Shown: positions 18,348-26,581 of the stretch, in pieces
How positions within the stretch are numbered: position 1 is the stretch's first letter
Layout of the letters: the number at the start of each line of letters is the position of its first letter
Source of the DNA: JAICJR01 sp963848495
GTDB lineage: Bacteria > Actinomycetota > Thermoleophilia > Solirubrobacterales > Thermoleophilaceae
Assembly (NCBI GenBank): GCA_963848495.1
Contig: CAWKDV010000001.1
Coordinates: 124,001 to 188,000, forward strand
DNA length: 64,000 nt
Direction: 5' to 3'
Translations under genes and position numbers: made by a program
Notes under the pieces: generated by a model
What the model saw: only the letters and a program-made list of their open reading frames with translations
The model's database searches: none
What the model was told of the DNA's origin: nothing

Positions 18348-18860
18348 TCAGTGGGTCTCCTCTGGGATGGCCGCCTGGGCGCCGGCGCCCGACATGCGCT
18401 CCGCTGCGAGCCGGACTGCGGCGACGATGTTCTGATAGCCCGTGCAGCGGCACAGGTTGCCTGCGAGCGCCTCCCGAATCTGCCCCTCGTCGAAGTCGCG
18501 GGCCTCCGCGAGAAGCGGCTCGAGCGACATCAGGAATCCCGGCGTGCAGAAGCCGCACTGAAGGCCGTGCGTCTCGTGGAACGCCTGCTGCAGCGGGTGC
18601 AGCGTGCCGTCCTCCGCGGCAAGGCTCTCCACGGTGCGCAGGCTGTGTCCCTCCGCCTGGACGGCGAGCATGATGCAGGAGCGAACCGGCTCCCCGTCCA
18701 TCTGCACCGTGCACGCCCCGCAGACGCCGTGCTCGCAGCCGACGTGCGTGCCGGTCAGCCCGGCCGAGTGGCGGATGAAGTCCGACAGCAGGAGGCGCGG
18801 CTCGATCTCTCGCTCGTACACCGTGCCGTTGATCTCGATCGACACAGTCCGGTTGGTCAT
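18348..18860 (-). CDS. Molybdenum hydroxylase 2Fe-2S (small) subunit, CoxS/XdhC-type
   Basis: A 170-residue ferredoxin-plus-helical protein with both 2Fe-2S clusters: the plant-type set in VGCEHGVCGACTV plus the later RSC, and the second set in LQCGFCTPG and NLCRCTGY. It passes electrons from the molybdopterin centre to the FAD subunit. ATG overlaps the TGA of large subunit L1. It is the only such subunit in the window, while six large subunits are present, so it may be shared. Confidence 0.95.
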   Translation of the reverse strand: MTNRTVSIEINGTVYEREIEPRLLLSDFIRHSAGLTGTHVGCEHGVCGACTVQMDGEPVRSCIMLAVQAEGHSLRTVESLAAEDGTLHPLQQAFHETHGLQCGFCTPGFLMSLEPLLAEARDFDEGQIREALAGNLCRCTGYQNIVAAVRLAAERMSGAGAQAAIPEETH

Positions 18861-21157
18861 GCGGCTCTCCTCTCGTGTGCGAGATCCACAACGCGCTCGG
18901 GCGTCAGCGGAAGGTTCCTTGCCTCGTTGCCGAGCGCATCGGACAGGGCGTTCGCGATCACCGCGCCGGCCGCCGCCGTGCCGCCCTCGCCGGCGCCCTT
19001 GACGCCGAGCGGGTTGAGCGGCGTTGGCGCGTCCTCGGTGATCTCGACCCGCACCGGCGGCACCTCGCCGGCCGTGGGGATCAGGTAGTCCATGAACGAC
19101 CCGGCCACGAGCTGGCCGCTGTCGTCGTAGGCGAACTCCTCGAGCAGCGCGCCGCCGACACCCTGCGCCACCCCGCCCACGATCTGGCCTTCGACCAGGC
19201 GCGGGTTGATCGCCCTGCCCACGTCGTAGGTCACCGCGTAGCGATGGATGTCGAGGCCGCCGGTCTCGATGTCGGCCTCGAGCGCGACGCAGTGAAGGCC
19301 GTACGGGAAGCTCATGTCGGGGCAGTCGAAGTAGGCCTCCTCCTCGAGGCCCGGCGCGTCGCCCCGGCGCAGCGCGTCCCCCGCGCGCGAGGCCGCGGCC
19401 AGCTCGCTGAGCGGCACGCCGACCGCCGGCGCGCCCCTGGCCACCACGCGGTCGCCCTGAACGGTGAGGTCGCCGGGGTCGACCTCGAGCCGCTCGCCGG
19501 CCAGCTCGAGCAGGCGCGCGCGCAGCGCCTCCGCGGCCCGCGCTATGGCGCTGCCGCCGAGCATCGAGGCGCGGCTGCCGAACGCGCCCATGCCCTCGGG
19601 CACCGTGTCGGTGTCACCGTGGTGGACCGTGACGGCGTCGTAGCTCACGCCCAGCGTGTCCGCGCAGACCTGGGCGAGCACGGTGTCCACGCCCTGGCCC
19701 ACCGAGGCCGAGCCCACGTGGACCACCGCGCCGCCGTCGCTCGCCACGCCCACCCGCGCGTACTCCCAGCGGGCGATGCCGCTCTTCTCGACGAAGTAAC
19801 CGACGCCCACGCCGCGGCGGCGGCCGGGGCCGGCGTCCTCACGGCGCCAGCGCAGCATCTCCTCGTAGCCGAAGTTCGCCAGCCCCTTCTCGAGCAGCAG
19901 CGGGTAGTCGCCGCTGTCGAACACCACCGGGTGGCCGTCAGTGTGGGTGCCGACCTCGTACGGCATCTCGGCGGCCGCGATCAGGTTCTGGCGGCGCAGG
20001 TCGACGGGGTCGCGGCCGAGCCGGCGGGCCGCGATGTCGATCATGCGCTCGCGGATGAAGTTGGCCTCGTAACGGCCGGGCGCGCGGTAGGTCCCGGCGG
20101 GTGTCTTGTTGGTCAGGACCTGACGCGCGACGCAGTCGTAGGCAGCCCAGCGGTAGGGACCCGGCAGCAGCGCCGAGGTCATGCCCGGCACCACCGAGCC
20201 GTGGGTCCGGACGTAGGCGCCGGTGTTCATCAGGAAGCGGTCGCGGAGCGCGAGCAGCGTGCCGTCGGCGCGCACGGCCAGCTCCACCTCGTGCACCTGC
20301 TCGCGCGAGTGGTTGAGCGCGCGCAGGTTCTCCTCGCGGTCCTCCGTCCAGGCCAGCGGGCGGCCGAGGCGGCGGGCACACCAGGGGATCAGGTAGTCCT
20401 CGGGGTAGAACTCGCCGCGCCCGCCGAAGCCCCCGCCCACGTCGAGCTCCACCAGGCGCACCTGCTCCTCGGGCAGGCCGAGCAGGCGGGCGAGGATGCG
20501 GCGGTTGGTGTGGGGCACCTTCGCCGCCCCCCAGACGGTGACGCGGCCGCTGCGCGGGTCCACCTCTGCCAGCAGCCCGCGCGGCTCGAGCGGCACCGCG
20601 CCGTGGCGCTGGCAGCTCAGGCGCTCGCGGACGATCAGCTCGGCCTCGGCAAAGGCGGCTTCGAGGTCGCCGTAGCTGATGCGGATCTCGCCGGCGAGGT
20701 TCGACCCCGCGCCGGCGTGCAGCACGGGGCTCTCGGGGGCCAGGGCGAGCTCGGGGTCGACGAGCGGCTCGAGCGGCTCGTACTCGACCTCGATGCGCTC
20801 GAGCACGTCCTCCGCGGCGTAGCGAGAGTCGGCGATCACGACCGCCACCGGCTCGCCCGAGTAACGCACCGTGCCCTCGGCCAGCGGTGGCTGGAGCAGC
20901 GTCTCCATGCCGGGCAGCGGGTACATCCGCATCGGGATGCGCACGCCGTCGGGGAGCTCCGCGCTGGTGACCACGTCGACCACGCGCGGGTCCTGAAGCG
21001 CCCCCGAGGCGTCGATCGAGGCGATGCGCGCGGAGGCGTGCGGGCTGCGCAGGATCGCGGCCTGGAGGGCGCCCGGACGCTGCAGGTCATCCACGAAGCA
21101 GCTGCGGCCCGTGAGCAGCGGAAGGTCCTCCTTGCGCGGGAGTGAGAGCCCGATCAC
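18857..21157 (-). CDS. Molybdenum hydroxylase large subunit L1 (xanthine dehydrogenase/CoxL superfamily)
   Basis: A 766-residue molybdopterin-binding subunit. Visible signatures: PRKEDLPLLTGRSCFVDD at the start, GGGFGGRGEFYPEDYL (Moco contact), NKTPAGTYRAPGRYE (active loop) and KGAGEGG with the catalytic Glu near the C-terminus. The active loop lacks the Cys of true CO dehydrogenase (AYRCSFR), so this is an aromatic/heterocycle hydroxylase, not CODH. The GTG at 21157 is chosen because homology begins there; upstream in-frame sequence overlaps the CoxG gene without family similarity. It follows a CoxG-like gene and overlaps the 2Fe-2S subunit gene. Confidence 0.93.
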   Translation of the reverse strand: MIGLSLPRKEDLPLLTGRSCFVDDLQRPGALQAAILRSPHASARIASIDASGALQDPRVVDVVTSAELPDGVRIPMRMYPLPGMETLLQPPLAEGTVRYSGEPVAVVIADSRYAAEDVLERIEVEYEPLEPLVDPELALAPESPVLHAGAGSNLAGEIRISYGDLEAAFAEAELIVRERLSCQRHGAVPLEPRGLLAEVDPRSGRVTVWGAAKVPHTNRRILARLLGLPEEQVRLVELDVGGGFGGRGEFYPEDYLIPWCARRLGRPLAWTEDREENLRALNHSREQVHEVELAVRADGTLLALRDRFLMNTGAYVRTHGSVVPGMTSALLPGPYRWAAYDCVARQVLTNKTPAGTYRAPGRYEANFIRERMIDIAARRLGRDPVDLRRQNLIAAAEMPYEVGTHTDGHPVVFDSGDYPLLLEKGLANFGYEEMLRWRREDAGPGRRRGVGVGYFVEKSGIARWEYARVGVASDGGAVVHVGSASVGQGVDTVLAQVCADTLGVSYDAVTVHHGDTDTVPEGMGAFGSRASMLGGSAIARAAEALRARLLELAGERLEVDPGDLTVQGDRVVARGAPAVGVPLSELAAASRAGDALRRGDAPGLEEEAYFDCPDMSFPYGLHCVALEADIETGGLDIHRYAVTYDVGRAINPRLVEGQIVGGVAQGVGGALLEEFAYDDSGQLVAGSFMDYLIPTAGEVPPVRVEITEDAPTPLNPLGVKGAGEGGTAAAGAVIANALSDALGNEARNLPLTPERVVDLAHERRAA

Positions 21158-21207
21158 CCCGCCGCCGCCGACTCGGCCGTTCGGGCCGCGCGCCTCTCCG
21201 GCGCGAG

Positions 21208-21885
21208 CTACCACCGGTACCTGATCTCGACAAAGGCGCCCCGGCGCCCGCGGCGCCGGCCGGCGAGCAGGGCGAGCGCCAGCGCGAGTGCGCCCGCGCC
21301 GGCTCCGGCGGCGACGGGCACCGGGATGCGCGGCTGCGTGGGCAGGGCCTCGGGCGGCGGCTCGTACCGGCCCTGAGCGGGGACGGGAGCGAGCTGCGGC
21401 CTTGAGGGCGCGGCCGTAGGCCGCTCCACAGCGGGGCGCGCCGCGCGCGCCGTGAGGTTCGTCTCGAGGCTCGCGACGAGCTCGCCGAGCAGGCGCTCGC
21501 CCTCCGGCCTTGCACCTTCCTCGGCGACGCTCTGGGAGGCGAGGCGGCCGTCGACCGACACGCTGACGCGGGTCGACCCGTCCGAGCCGTGCACGCGGGC
21601 GCGGATCGTGGCGCTGGCCAGCGCCGGGCCGTCGTCGTGGCGCAGGCGCAGCGCGTAGCTGGCGCTCCGCGAGTCCTCGTCCACGTCGACCGGGCGAAGC
21701 GTGGCGAAGCACTTGAGCTCCGCGCCGCCGATGCGGGGGGCCAGAGTGCCCTGCAGCGCGGTGTCGCCATCCAGGGGGCGCAGGCTCGCGGCCGGCAGCG
21801 ACTCGCCGAGGGCGGCGATGTCCTGGAGCTCGGCGAAGACACGGTCGGCGGGCGCCGCGACGATGAACTCGTTCTCGAGGATCAT
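21208..21885 (-). CDS. coxG: CoxG-like SRPBCC protein with C-terminal membrane anchor
   Basis: A 225-residue protein: an SRPBCC (START-like) lipid-binding domain at residues 1-140 (MILENEFIVAAPADRVFAEL), a Pro/Ala-rich linker, and a C-terminal transmembrane helix (about 190-212) followed by RRRGRRG. CoxG proteins recruit molybdenum hydroxylases to the membrane and hand electrons to quinone. It is the first gene of the operon that contains L1 and the 2Fe-2S subunit. It is divergent from a second CoxG at 21957, with overlapping promoters in the 71-base gap. Confidence 0.85.
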   Translation of the reverse strand: MILENEFIVAAPADRVFAELQDIAALGESLPAASLRPLDGDTALQGTLAPRIGGAELKCFATLRPVDVDEDSRSASYALRLRHDDGPALASATIRARVHGSDGSTRVSVSVDGRLASQSVAEEGARPEGERLLGELVASLETNLTARAARPAVERPTAAPSRPQLAPVPAQGRYEPPPEALPTQPRIPVPVAAGAGAGALALALALLAGRRRGRRGAFVEIRYRW

Positions 21886-21910
21886 GACGCCCCTCTCCCC
21901 ATTGGCAAAA

Positions 21911-21928
21911 GTATAATGTTGGACATTA
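21911..21928. promoter_or_regulatory. Bidirectional promoter with perfect palindrome (site A)
   Basis: Between the divergent coxG genes, TATAAT (21912-21917) reads rightward and TATACT (minus strand, same bases) reads leftward. A perfect inverted repeat, TAATGT-TGG-ACATTA, covers 21914-21928 and so overlaps both -10 boxes. The 14-mer GTATAATGTTGGAC recurs exactly at 33645. The GT-N3-AC core would suit a GntR/FCD-type repressor, but the regulator is not known. Confidence 0.55.
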
Positions 21929-21956
21929 GCTCGTGGGGCGACCTTCTGGGGGAGCG

Positions 21957-22610
21957 ATGAAGCTGCGGAACGAATTCACTGTCAGCGTGCCCGTCGAGCG
22001 CGCCTGGGAGACGCTCCTCGACATCGAGACGGTGGCGAGCTTCCTCCCCGGCGCGAAGATCGAGCCGAGCGGCGGCGACGGCGTCTTTCACGGCTCGATG
22101 AAGGTCAAGGTCGGCCCGATGGTCGTGAACTACGAGGGCACGGCGCGGCTCGCGTCGGCGGACGAGCAGTCGCACCGGGCGGAGATCGAGGTGCACGCCA
22201 AGGAGGCGAAGGGCCAGGGCACGGCGGCGGCCGTGATCACGAACACGCTCGTGCAGGAGAACAACAGGACGCGCGTGATCGCCGAGACCGACCTCCAGGT
22301 CACGGGCCGCCAGGCGCAGTTCGGCCGCGGGATCATGCAGGACGTGGCCGGCCGCATGCTGGGGGACTTCGCCGGCCGCCTCGAGGCCTACCTCGCCGGC
22401 GACGGCGCGGTGGAGGCCGCTCCGGGCGGCGCGGGCGCTCCCGCAGCCGAGCCCGAGGAGGTGCTCGACCTCGGCGCGGTGCTCACCCAGACCCCGCTGG
22501 TGCGCTACGGCGTGCCCATCGGCGTGGCCGTGGCGGCGCTGCTCCTGCTGCTGACGCTCGGTCGCTCGCGCAAGCGCGGCCTCACGGTCCGCGTGGGCTT
22601 CCGGCTCTAG
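21957..22610 (+). CDS. coxG: CoxG-family SRPBCC protein with C-terminal membrane anchor
   Basis: A 217-residue CoxG: MKLRNEFTVSVPVERAWETL, FLPGAKI and GPMVVNYEGTARL are typical of the family. After an acidic linker (PAAEPEEVLDL) there is one transmembrane helix (YGVPIGVAVAALLLLLTLG) and a basic tail. It is closer to canonical CoxG than its divergent neighbour. The ATG has GGGGGAG five bases upstream. It is transcribed alone, toward the M20 gene; the two stops are five bases apart. Confidence 0.9.
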   Translation: MKLRNEFTVSVPVERAWETLLDIETVASFLPGAKIEPSGGDGVFHGSMKVKVGPMVVNYEGTARLASADEQSHRAEIEVHAKEAKGQGTAAAVITNTLVQENNRTRVIAETDLQVTGRQAQFGRGIMQDVAGRMLGDFAGRLEAYLAGDGAVEAAPGGAGAPAAEPEEVLDLGAVLTQTPLVRYGVPIGVAVAALLLLLTLGRSRKRGLTVRVGFRL

Positions 22611-22615
22611 GTGCC

Positions 22616-23884
22616 TTAGCCCGCGGCGCACATCGCCAGCGCGGTCAACGCGTAGACGCGCGATGTCCGCAGCAGGTCCTCCTTGCGGACCGCGAACGTG
22701 CCGGCGCCGGCCACGCCCGGTGGACCGTAGGTGAGCGAGGGGATGCCGGCCTCGTTGAACACGTTGTGGTCGCGCCACATGCTGCACTCGGGCGGCGTGG
22801 CGATCTGGCAGTCCTCGCCGAACTCGAACTGGTGCGCCTCGTCGACCGCGTCCGAGAGCGGCTCGATGCCGCGCGCCTCGTAGCCGGGCCGGTCCACGAA
22901 CTGCTCGACCTTGCCCTCGAGACCGAGCTCGTCGAGCAGGTCGCGCAGCTCGAAGCGGATCGCGCCCCCGTCCTGCCCGGGAACCGTGCGGATGTCGAGG
23001 TAGATCATGCAGACCTCGGGGTTCTGGAGCACGAGCCACGGCTGTCCCGCGCGGATCGCCGACACGTTCACTCTCGGTACGACGGTGCCGCCGGGCGACT
23101 CGTAGGTGTGGCGCCGCTCGTAGTCGAGCGCCCACTCCTCGAGGCGCGCGATCAGCGGCAGCGCCCGGACGATCGCGTTCGGGTGCCTGCCTTCGGGGTA
23201 CGGCCGCGCGACGTACGGCGTGTACAGCACCGGGCCGCCGTACACCGTGACCTTGTAGAACGCCTTTCCGGCCTCAATCCAGCCCTTCCTGAACCCGGTG
23301 GCCTCCGCACAGACGCAGAAGCTCGCGCGCGGCGTGTGGTTCACGAGGTAGCGCGCGCCCACCTCCTTGCTCAGGTAGCGCTTGCCCTGGAACTCGTCCA
23401 CCGGCTCCTGGCCGATCTCACCCGGCACCGCGGTGAGGTAGATGCTGCCGTCGAGCTTCACGCCCGAGTCGCGGATCGCCTTCGCCGCCAAGAGCCAGGC
23501 TGCCATCGGGCCCTTGTCGTTCACCACCGGGTTGCCGATCAGGAGGTCGCCCTCCTCGCGGCCCAGGTGGAAGTCGTCGTTGCCCGGGTCGCGCCAGATC
23601 AGGTGGTCGTCGCGGCGCATCCAGGTGTCGATGTGGCTGTTGAAGGCGAGCGCGGGCCCGCGCCCGGAGCCCTCCACCTCCGCGAACACGTTGAAGCGGT
23701 CCTCGAAGAGGCCGACGCGCTTGGGGGAGAAGCCCTCGTCGGCCAGCCACTGGTAGATGACCTCGGCCCCCTCGCCCTCCTCGCCGGGCGGTGCCTCGAC
23801 GCTCGTGATGTGCAGCGCGAGGTCGACCAGGTCCCGCTCGGCGATCCGCGAGAGGACGGATTCGGCGACGTTCGGATCGATCAT
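22616..23884 (-). CDS. M20-family amidohydrolase/peptidase (paralogue 1)
   Basis: A 422-residue M20 (ArgE/DapE/carbamoylase-like) metal hydrolase. Metal-site segments: FNSHIDTWM (first His/Asp), VNDKGPMAAWL, and PGEIGQEPVDEF in place of the usual EEE. The late CSMWRDHNVFNEAGIPSLTYGPP is a substrate/metal segment. Members cleave N-acyl, N-carbamoyl or dipeptide bonds. The ATG overlaps the stop of the amidohydrolase upstream, making it the last gene of the L3-L2-amidohydrolase operon. It is clearly paralogous to the gene at 51265. Confidence 0.85.
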   Translation of the reverse strand: MIDPNVAESVLSRIAERDLVDLALHITSVEAPPGEEGEGAEVIYQWLADEGFSPKRVGLFEDRFNVFAEVEGSGRGPALAFNSHIDTWMRRDDHLIWRDPGNDDFHLGREEGDLLIGNPVVNDKGPMAAWLLAAKAIRDSGVKLDGSIYLTAVPGEIGQEPVDEFQGKRYLSKEVGARYLVNHTPRASFCVCAEATGFRKGWIEAGKAFYKVTVYGGPVLYTPYVARPYPEGRHPNAIVRALPLIARLEEWALDYERRHTYESPGGTVVPRVNVSAIRAGQPWLVLQNPEVCMIYLDIRTVPGQDGGAIRFELRDLLDELGLEGKVEQFVDRPGYEARGIEPLSDAVDEAHQFEFGEDCQIATPPECSMWRDHNVFNEAGIPSLTYGPPGVAGAGTFAVRKEDLLRTSRVYALTALAMCAAG

Positions 23885-25332
23885 GCCGGCGCCCCTTTCT
23901 TGAACACGTGCGGCTTCGCGTGGTCCTCGGGCCAGAACTTCGCGTCCCACTCGCGCGAGAGCTCGACGAAGCGCGGCGCCTCCTTCTGCATCGCGCGCAG
24001 GATCGCCCTCTCGTCCATCGTCAGCACCTCGCCGCCGCGCACCACCACCCGGCCGTCCACGAGCACCGTGTGTACGAGGCTGCCGCTGCCGGAGTAGACG
24101 AGGTTCGCCAGCAGGTTGTCCTCGTGCCACGGCACCATCTCCGGCCGCATCAGGTCGAGCAGGACCACGTCCGCCCGCTTACCCGGCTCGAGGGTGCCGA
24201 TCTCGTCCTCGAGGAGCATGGCGTGCGCCGAGCCGATCGTGGCCAGCTCGAGGGCCTGGTAGGGCGAGATCAGCGTCCAGTCGAGGCGCGCCTCCTTGTG
24301 CCCGGTGGCGGCCAGATGGACCTCGCGGAACATATCTAGGAAACAGGCTGCGGCGGGGCCGTCCGTGCCCAGCCCGACGCTGCCCCCGGCGGCGATCAGC
24401 TCGGGGAAGCGGCCGTGGCTGAACGCGCCGTAGGCCCCCTTCATGCTCGCGCTCGGACAGTGGATGGCGGTGGCGCCCGTGTCGAGCAGCAGCCGCACCT
24501 CCTCCTCGCTCAGCCACGCCATGTGCGTGCCCGCAAAGCGGCGGTTGAGGATGCCGAGCGAGTGGAAGCGCTCGATCGGCCGGGTGCCGAAGCGCAGGCC
24601 GTGCGCCTCGATGTCCTCGCGGTCGACGTTCGAGTGCGTGACCACGCCGACGTCGAAGCGCTGCGCCAGCTCCATCGAGCCGACGCACAGCTCGTCCGAC
24701 GCCGAGGTCACCTGGATCGGGCAGGGCCAGGCGCGCACGCGGCCGTCGCCCGCGCGGTCGAAGCGCTCGATGAAGGCCTCGGCGTGCTCGAGGTTCTCGC
24801 GCGTGACCTTGTCCGAGCGGCTGAGGAACTCCGCCAGGTCGTCCTGCACGTCGGCCATCGCGCGCGCCAGCACCGCGCGGATGCCGGCGGCCTCGACGCC
24901 CCGCACCGCGGCCTCCTCGAGCTCCTGGTAGGTGCCGCAGTCGAGGAACGCTGTCGTGCCGGTCTTCAGCATCTCGAGGCTCGTGAACTGCGTGCCCAGG
25001 TAGTAGTTGTCCGGGTTGAGCCCCTTCGAGGTGACGTAGAACTTCTTCTGGATCCAGGGGGTGAACGAGAGGTCGTTCACGAGGCCGCGCGCGAACGCGC
25101 CGAAGAGGTGCATGTGCGTGTTCACGAGGCCGGGCATCACGAGCTGGTCGCGCGCGTCGATCGTCTGCTTCGGGTCGTAGGCCCGGCGCAGCTCGGCGGT
25201 GGTGCCGACCGCTTCGATGCGGCCGCCGTCCACCGCCACCGCGCCGTCCCAGACGAGGTCCTGCTCGCCGGTCATCGGCAGCACGACCCCGTGCTCGATC
25301 ACGAGCTCGACCTGCTTGGGCTGGTCAGGCAT
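23881..25332 (-). CDS. ATZ/TRZ-type amidohydrolase (deaminase/chlorohydrolase family)
   Basis: A 483-residue amidohydrolase of the SsnA/TrzN/AtzB/guanine-deaminase group. Metal ligands are visible: PGLVNTHMHLFGA (HxH), VVTHSNVDRED (His), IHCPSASMKGAYGAFSHG and GLGTDGPAA (Asp). The family removes amino or chloro groups from purine, pyrimidine or triazine rings. The start overlaps the previous gene by eight bases (ATGCCTGA). Position between molybdenum hydroxylases and an M20 hydrolase suggests action on a hydroxylated N-heterocycle. Confidence 0.88.
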   Translation of the reverse strand: MPDQPKQVELVIEHGVVLPMTGEQDLVWDGAVAVDGGRIEAVGTTAELRRAYDPKQTIDARDQLVMPGLVNTHMHLFGAFARGLVNDLSFTPWIQKKFYVTSKGLNPDNYYLGTQFTSLEMLKTGTTAFLDCGTYQELEEAAVRGVEAAGIRAVLARAMADVQDDLAEFLSRSDKVTRENLEHAEAFIERFDRAGDGRVRAWPCPIQVTSASDELCVGSMELAQRFDVGVVTHSNVDREDIEAHGLRFGTRPIERFHSLGILNRRFAGTHMAWLSEEEVRLLLDTGATAIHCPSASMKGAYGAFSHGRFPELIAAGGSVGLGTDGPAAACFLDMFREVHLAATGHKEARLDWTLISPYQALELATIGSAHAMLLEDEIGTLEPGKRADVVLLDLMRPEMVPWHEDNLLANLVYSGSGSLVHTVLVDGRVVVRGGEVLTMDERAILRAMQKEAPRFVELSREWDAKFWPEDHAKPHVFKKGAPA

Positions 25333-26581
25333 TGCCCACCTCCGCGTGATGGTGAAGCGTGCTCTCGAGCCGGCTCTCCGCCATCAGCCGCCCGCCGTAG
25401 AAGACGAGCCGCCGGGGCGGCACGAGCCTCAGGGCCTCGCGCACGCTCGGGGCGTCGATCACCACCAGGTCGGCCCGGTGGCCCGGCTCGACGCCGTAGC
25501 CCTCGAGCCGCATGGCCCGGGCCGCGTTGTAGGTGATCATGTCGAAGACGGTCTCGAGCTCGGGCAGGTAGGTGAGCTGGGCCACGTGGGCCGTGTACTG
25601 GCCGACCTCGATCTGGTCCGGTTTGCCGAACGGGTAGTAGGGATCGTTGACATCGTCCTGGGCGGAGAGCACGTTCACGCCCGCGTCGAGCAGCTCGCGC
25701 ACGCGGGTGATGCCCCGGCGCACGAGCCCACGATCGGCGCGCCCGTCGAGCACCAGGCTGATCTGGGTGTTGGAGGAGATCGACACTCCCGCCTCCTTCA
25801 CGTAGCCGATCACCCGCGCGGCATGGTTGTCGTCGTAGGCGGACAGCGCGCCGCAGTGGCTCGCGGTGACGCGCCCCTCGTAGCGCTCCTCGATCGTGCG
25901 CACCGCGAGGTACTCGAGGCTGCGCGAGAACGGGTCGTCGGTGTCGTCGGCGAGCATGTGGATGTCCTTGCCGGTGCGCTTGGCCAGCTCGAAGCAGAAG
26001 TCGATGTGCTCGTGGACGTGCCTGTCGAGGCGCTCGTACCAGGGCAGGCCGCCGACGACGTCGCAACCGAGCTCCATGGCCTGTTCCATGAGCCTGTCGC
26101 AGCCCGGGTCGCGCACGATCGCCTCCTGCGGGAAGGCCACGACCTCGAACGTGATCAGGCCCTCGAAGCGGCGCTTGAGCTCCAGCAGGCCCTGCACGGG
26201 CACCAGCCCGCCGATCGTGTCCACGTCGGCGAAGCCGCGCATCGCGGTCGTCCCGTTCACGATCGCGGCCTCGACGACCGGGCTCGCGCGGTCGGCGATC
26301 TCCTCGACCGTGTAGCTGCGCTTGTGATCCCAGGTGATCTCGATCGCCTCCTGGAGCGTCTGGGACTCGTTCTGGCGCATCACGTCGCCCAGCATGCACT
26401 TGTCGAGGTGCTGGTGTGCGTTCACGAGGCCGGGCACCAAGAGGCCGCCGCCGCCGTCGTGCTCTCGATCGGCGTCAGCGTCGATCTCCTGCTCGACGGC
26501 GGCGATGCGGTCGTCCTCCAGCGCGACGTCGAAGGTGCCCTCGCGCCCGCGCAGGCGCACGTTGCGGATGATCTGCTTCAA
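25325..26581 (-). CDS. Cytosine deaminase-like amidohydrolase (CodA/AtzC group)
   Basis: A 418-residue metal-dependent hydrolase. Signatures: PGLVNAHQHLDKC, HMLADDTDDP (the position of cytosine deaminase HCDE), VTASHCGAL, and QDDVNDPYYPFGKPD with the catalytic Asp. This layout matches cytosine deaminase and N-isopropylammelide hydrolase, which act on pyrimidine or triazine rings. The codon before KQII is TTG, overlapping the L2 stop as TTGA. In the HMLADDTDD segment the usual HxDE is changed, so the reaction may differ from cytosine deamination. Confidence 0.85.
   Translation of the reverse strand: MKQIIRNVRLRGREGTFDVALEDDRIAAVEQEIDADADREHDGGGGLLVPGLVNAHQHLDKCMLGDVMRQNESQTLQEAIEITWDHKRSYTVEEIADRASPVVEAAIVNGTTAMRGFADVDTIGGLVPVQGLLELKRRFEGLITFEVVAFPQEAIVRDPGCDRLMEQAMELGCDVVGGLPWYERLDRHVHEHIDFCFELAKRTGKDIHMLADDTDDPFSRSLEYLAVRTIEERYEGRVTASHCGALSAYDDNHAARVIGYVKEAGVSISSNTQISLVLDGRADRGLVRRGITRVRELLDAGVNVLSAQDDVNDPYYPFGKPDQIEVGQYTAHVAQLTYLPELETVFDMITYNAARAMRLEGYGVEPGHRADLVVIDAPSVREALRLVPPRRLVFYGGRLMAESRLESTLHHHAEVGNA

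Noticed and set aside
18857..21157. Aerobic CO dehydrogenase (coxMSL) reading of L1 with its small subunit
   Set aside because: CoxG, CoxS and CoxM homologues suggest it, but the large subunits lack the AYRCSFR active-site loop (L1 has TYRAPGR), so CO oxidation is not supported.
25325..26581. Calling the amidohydrolase a true cytosine deaminase (codA)
   Set aside because: The HxDE segment is altered (HMLADD) and no cytosine permease is near, so only family-level annotation is justified.
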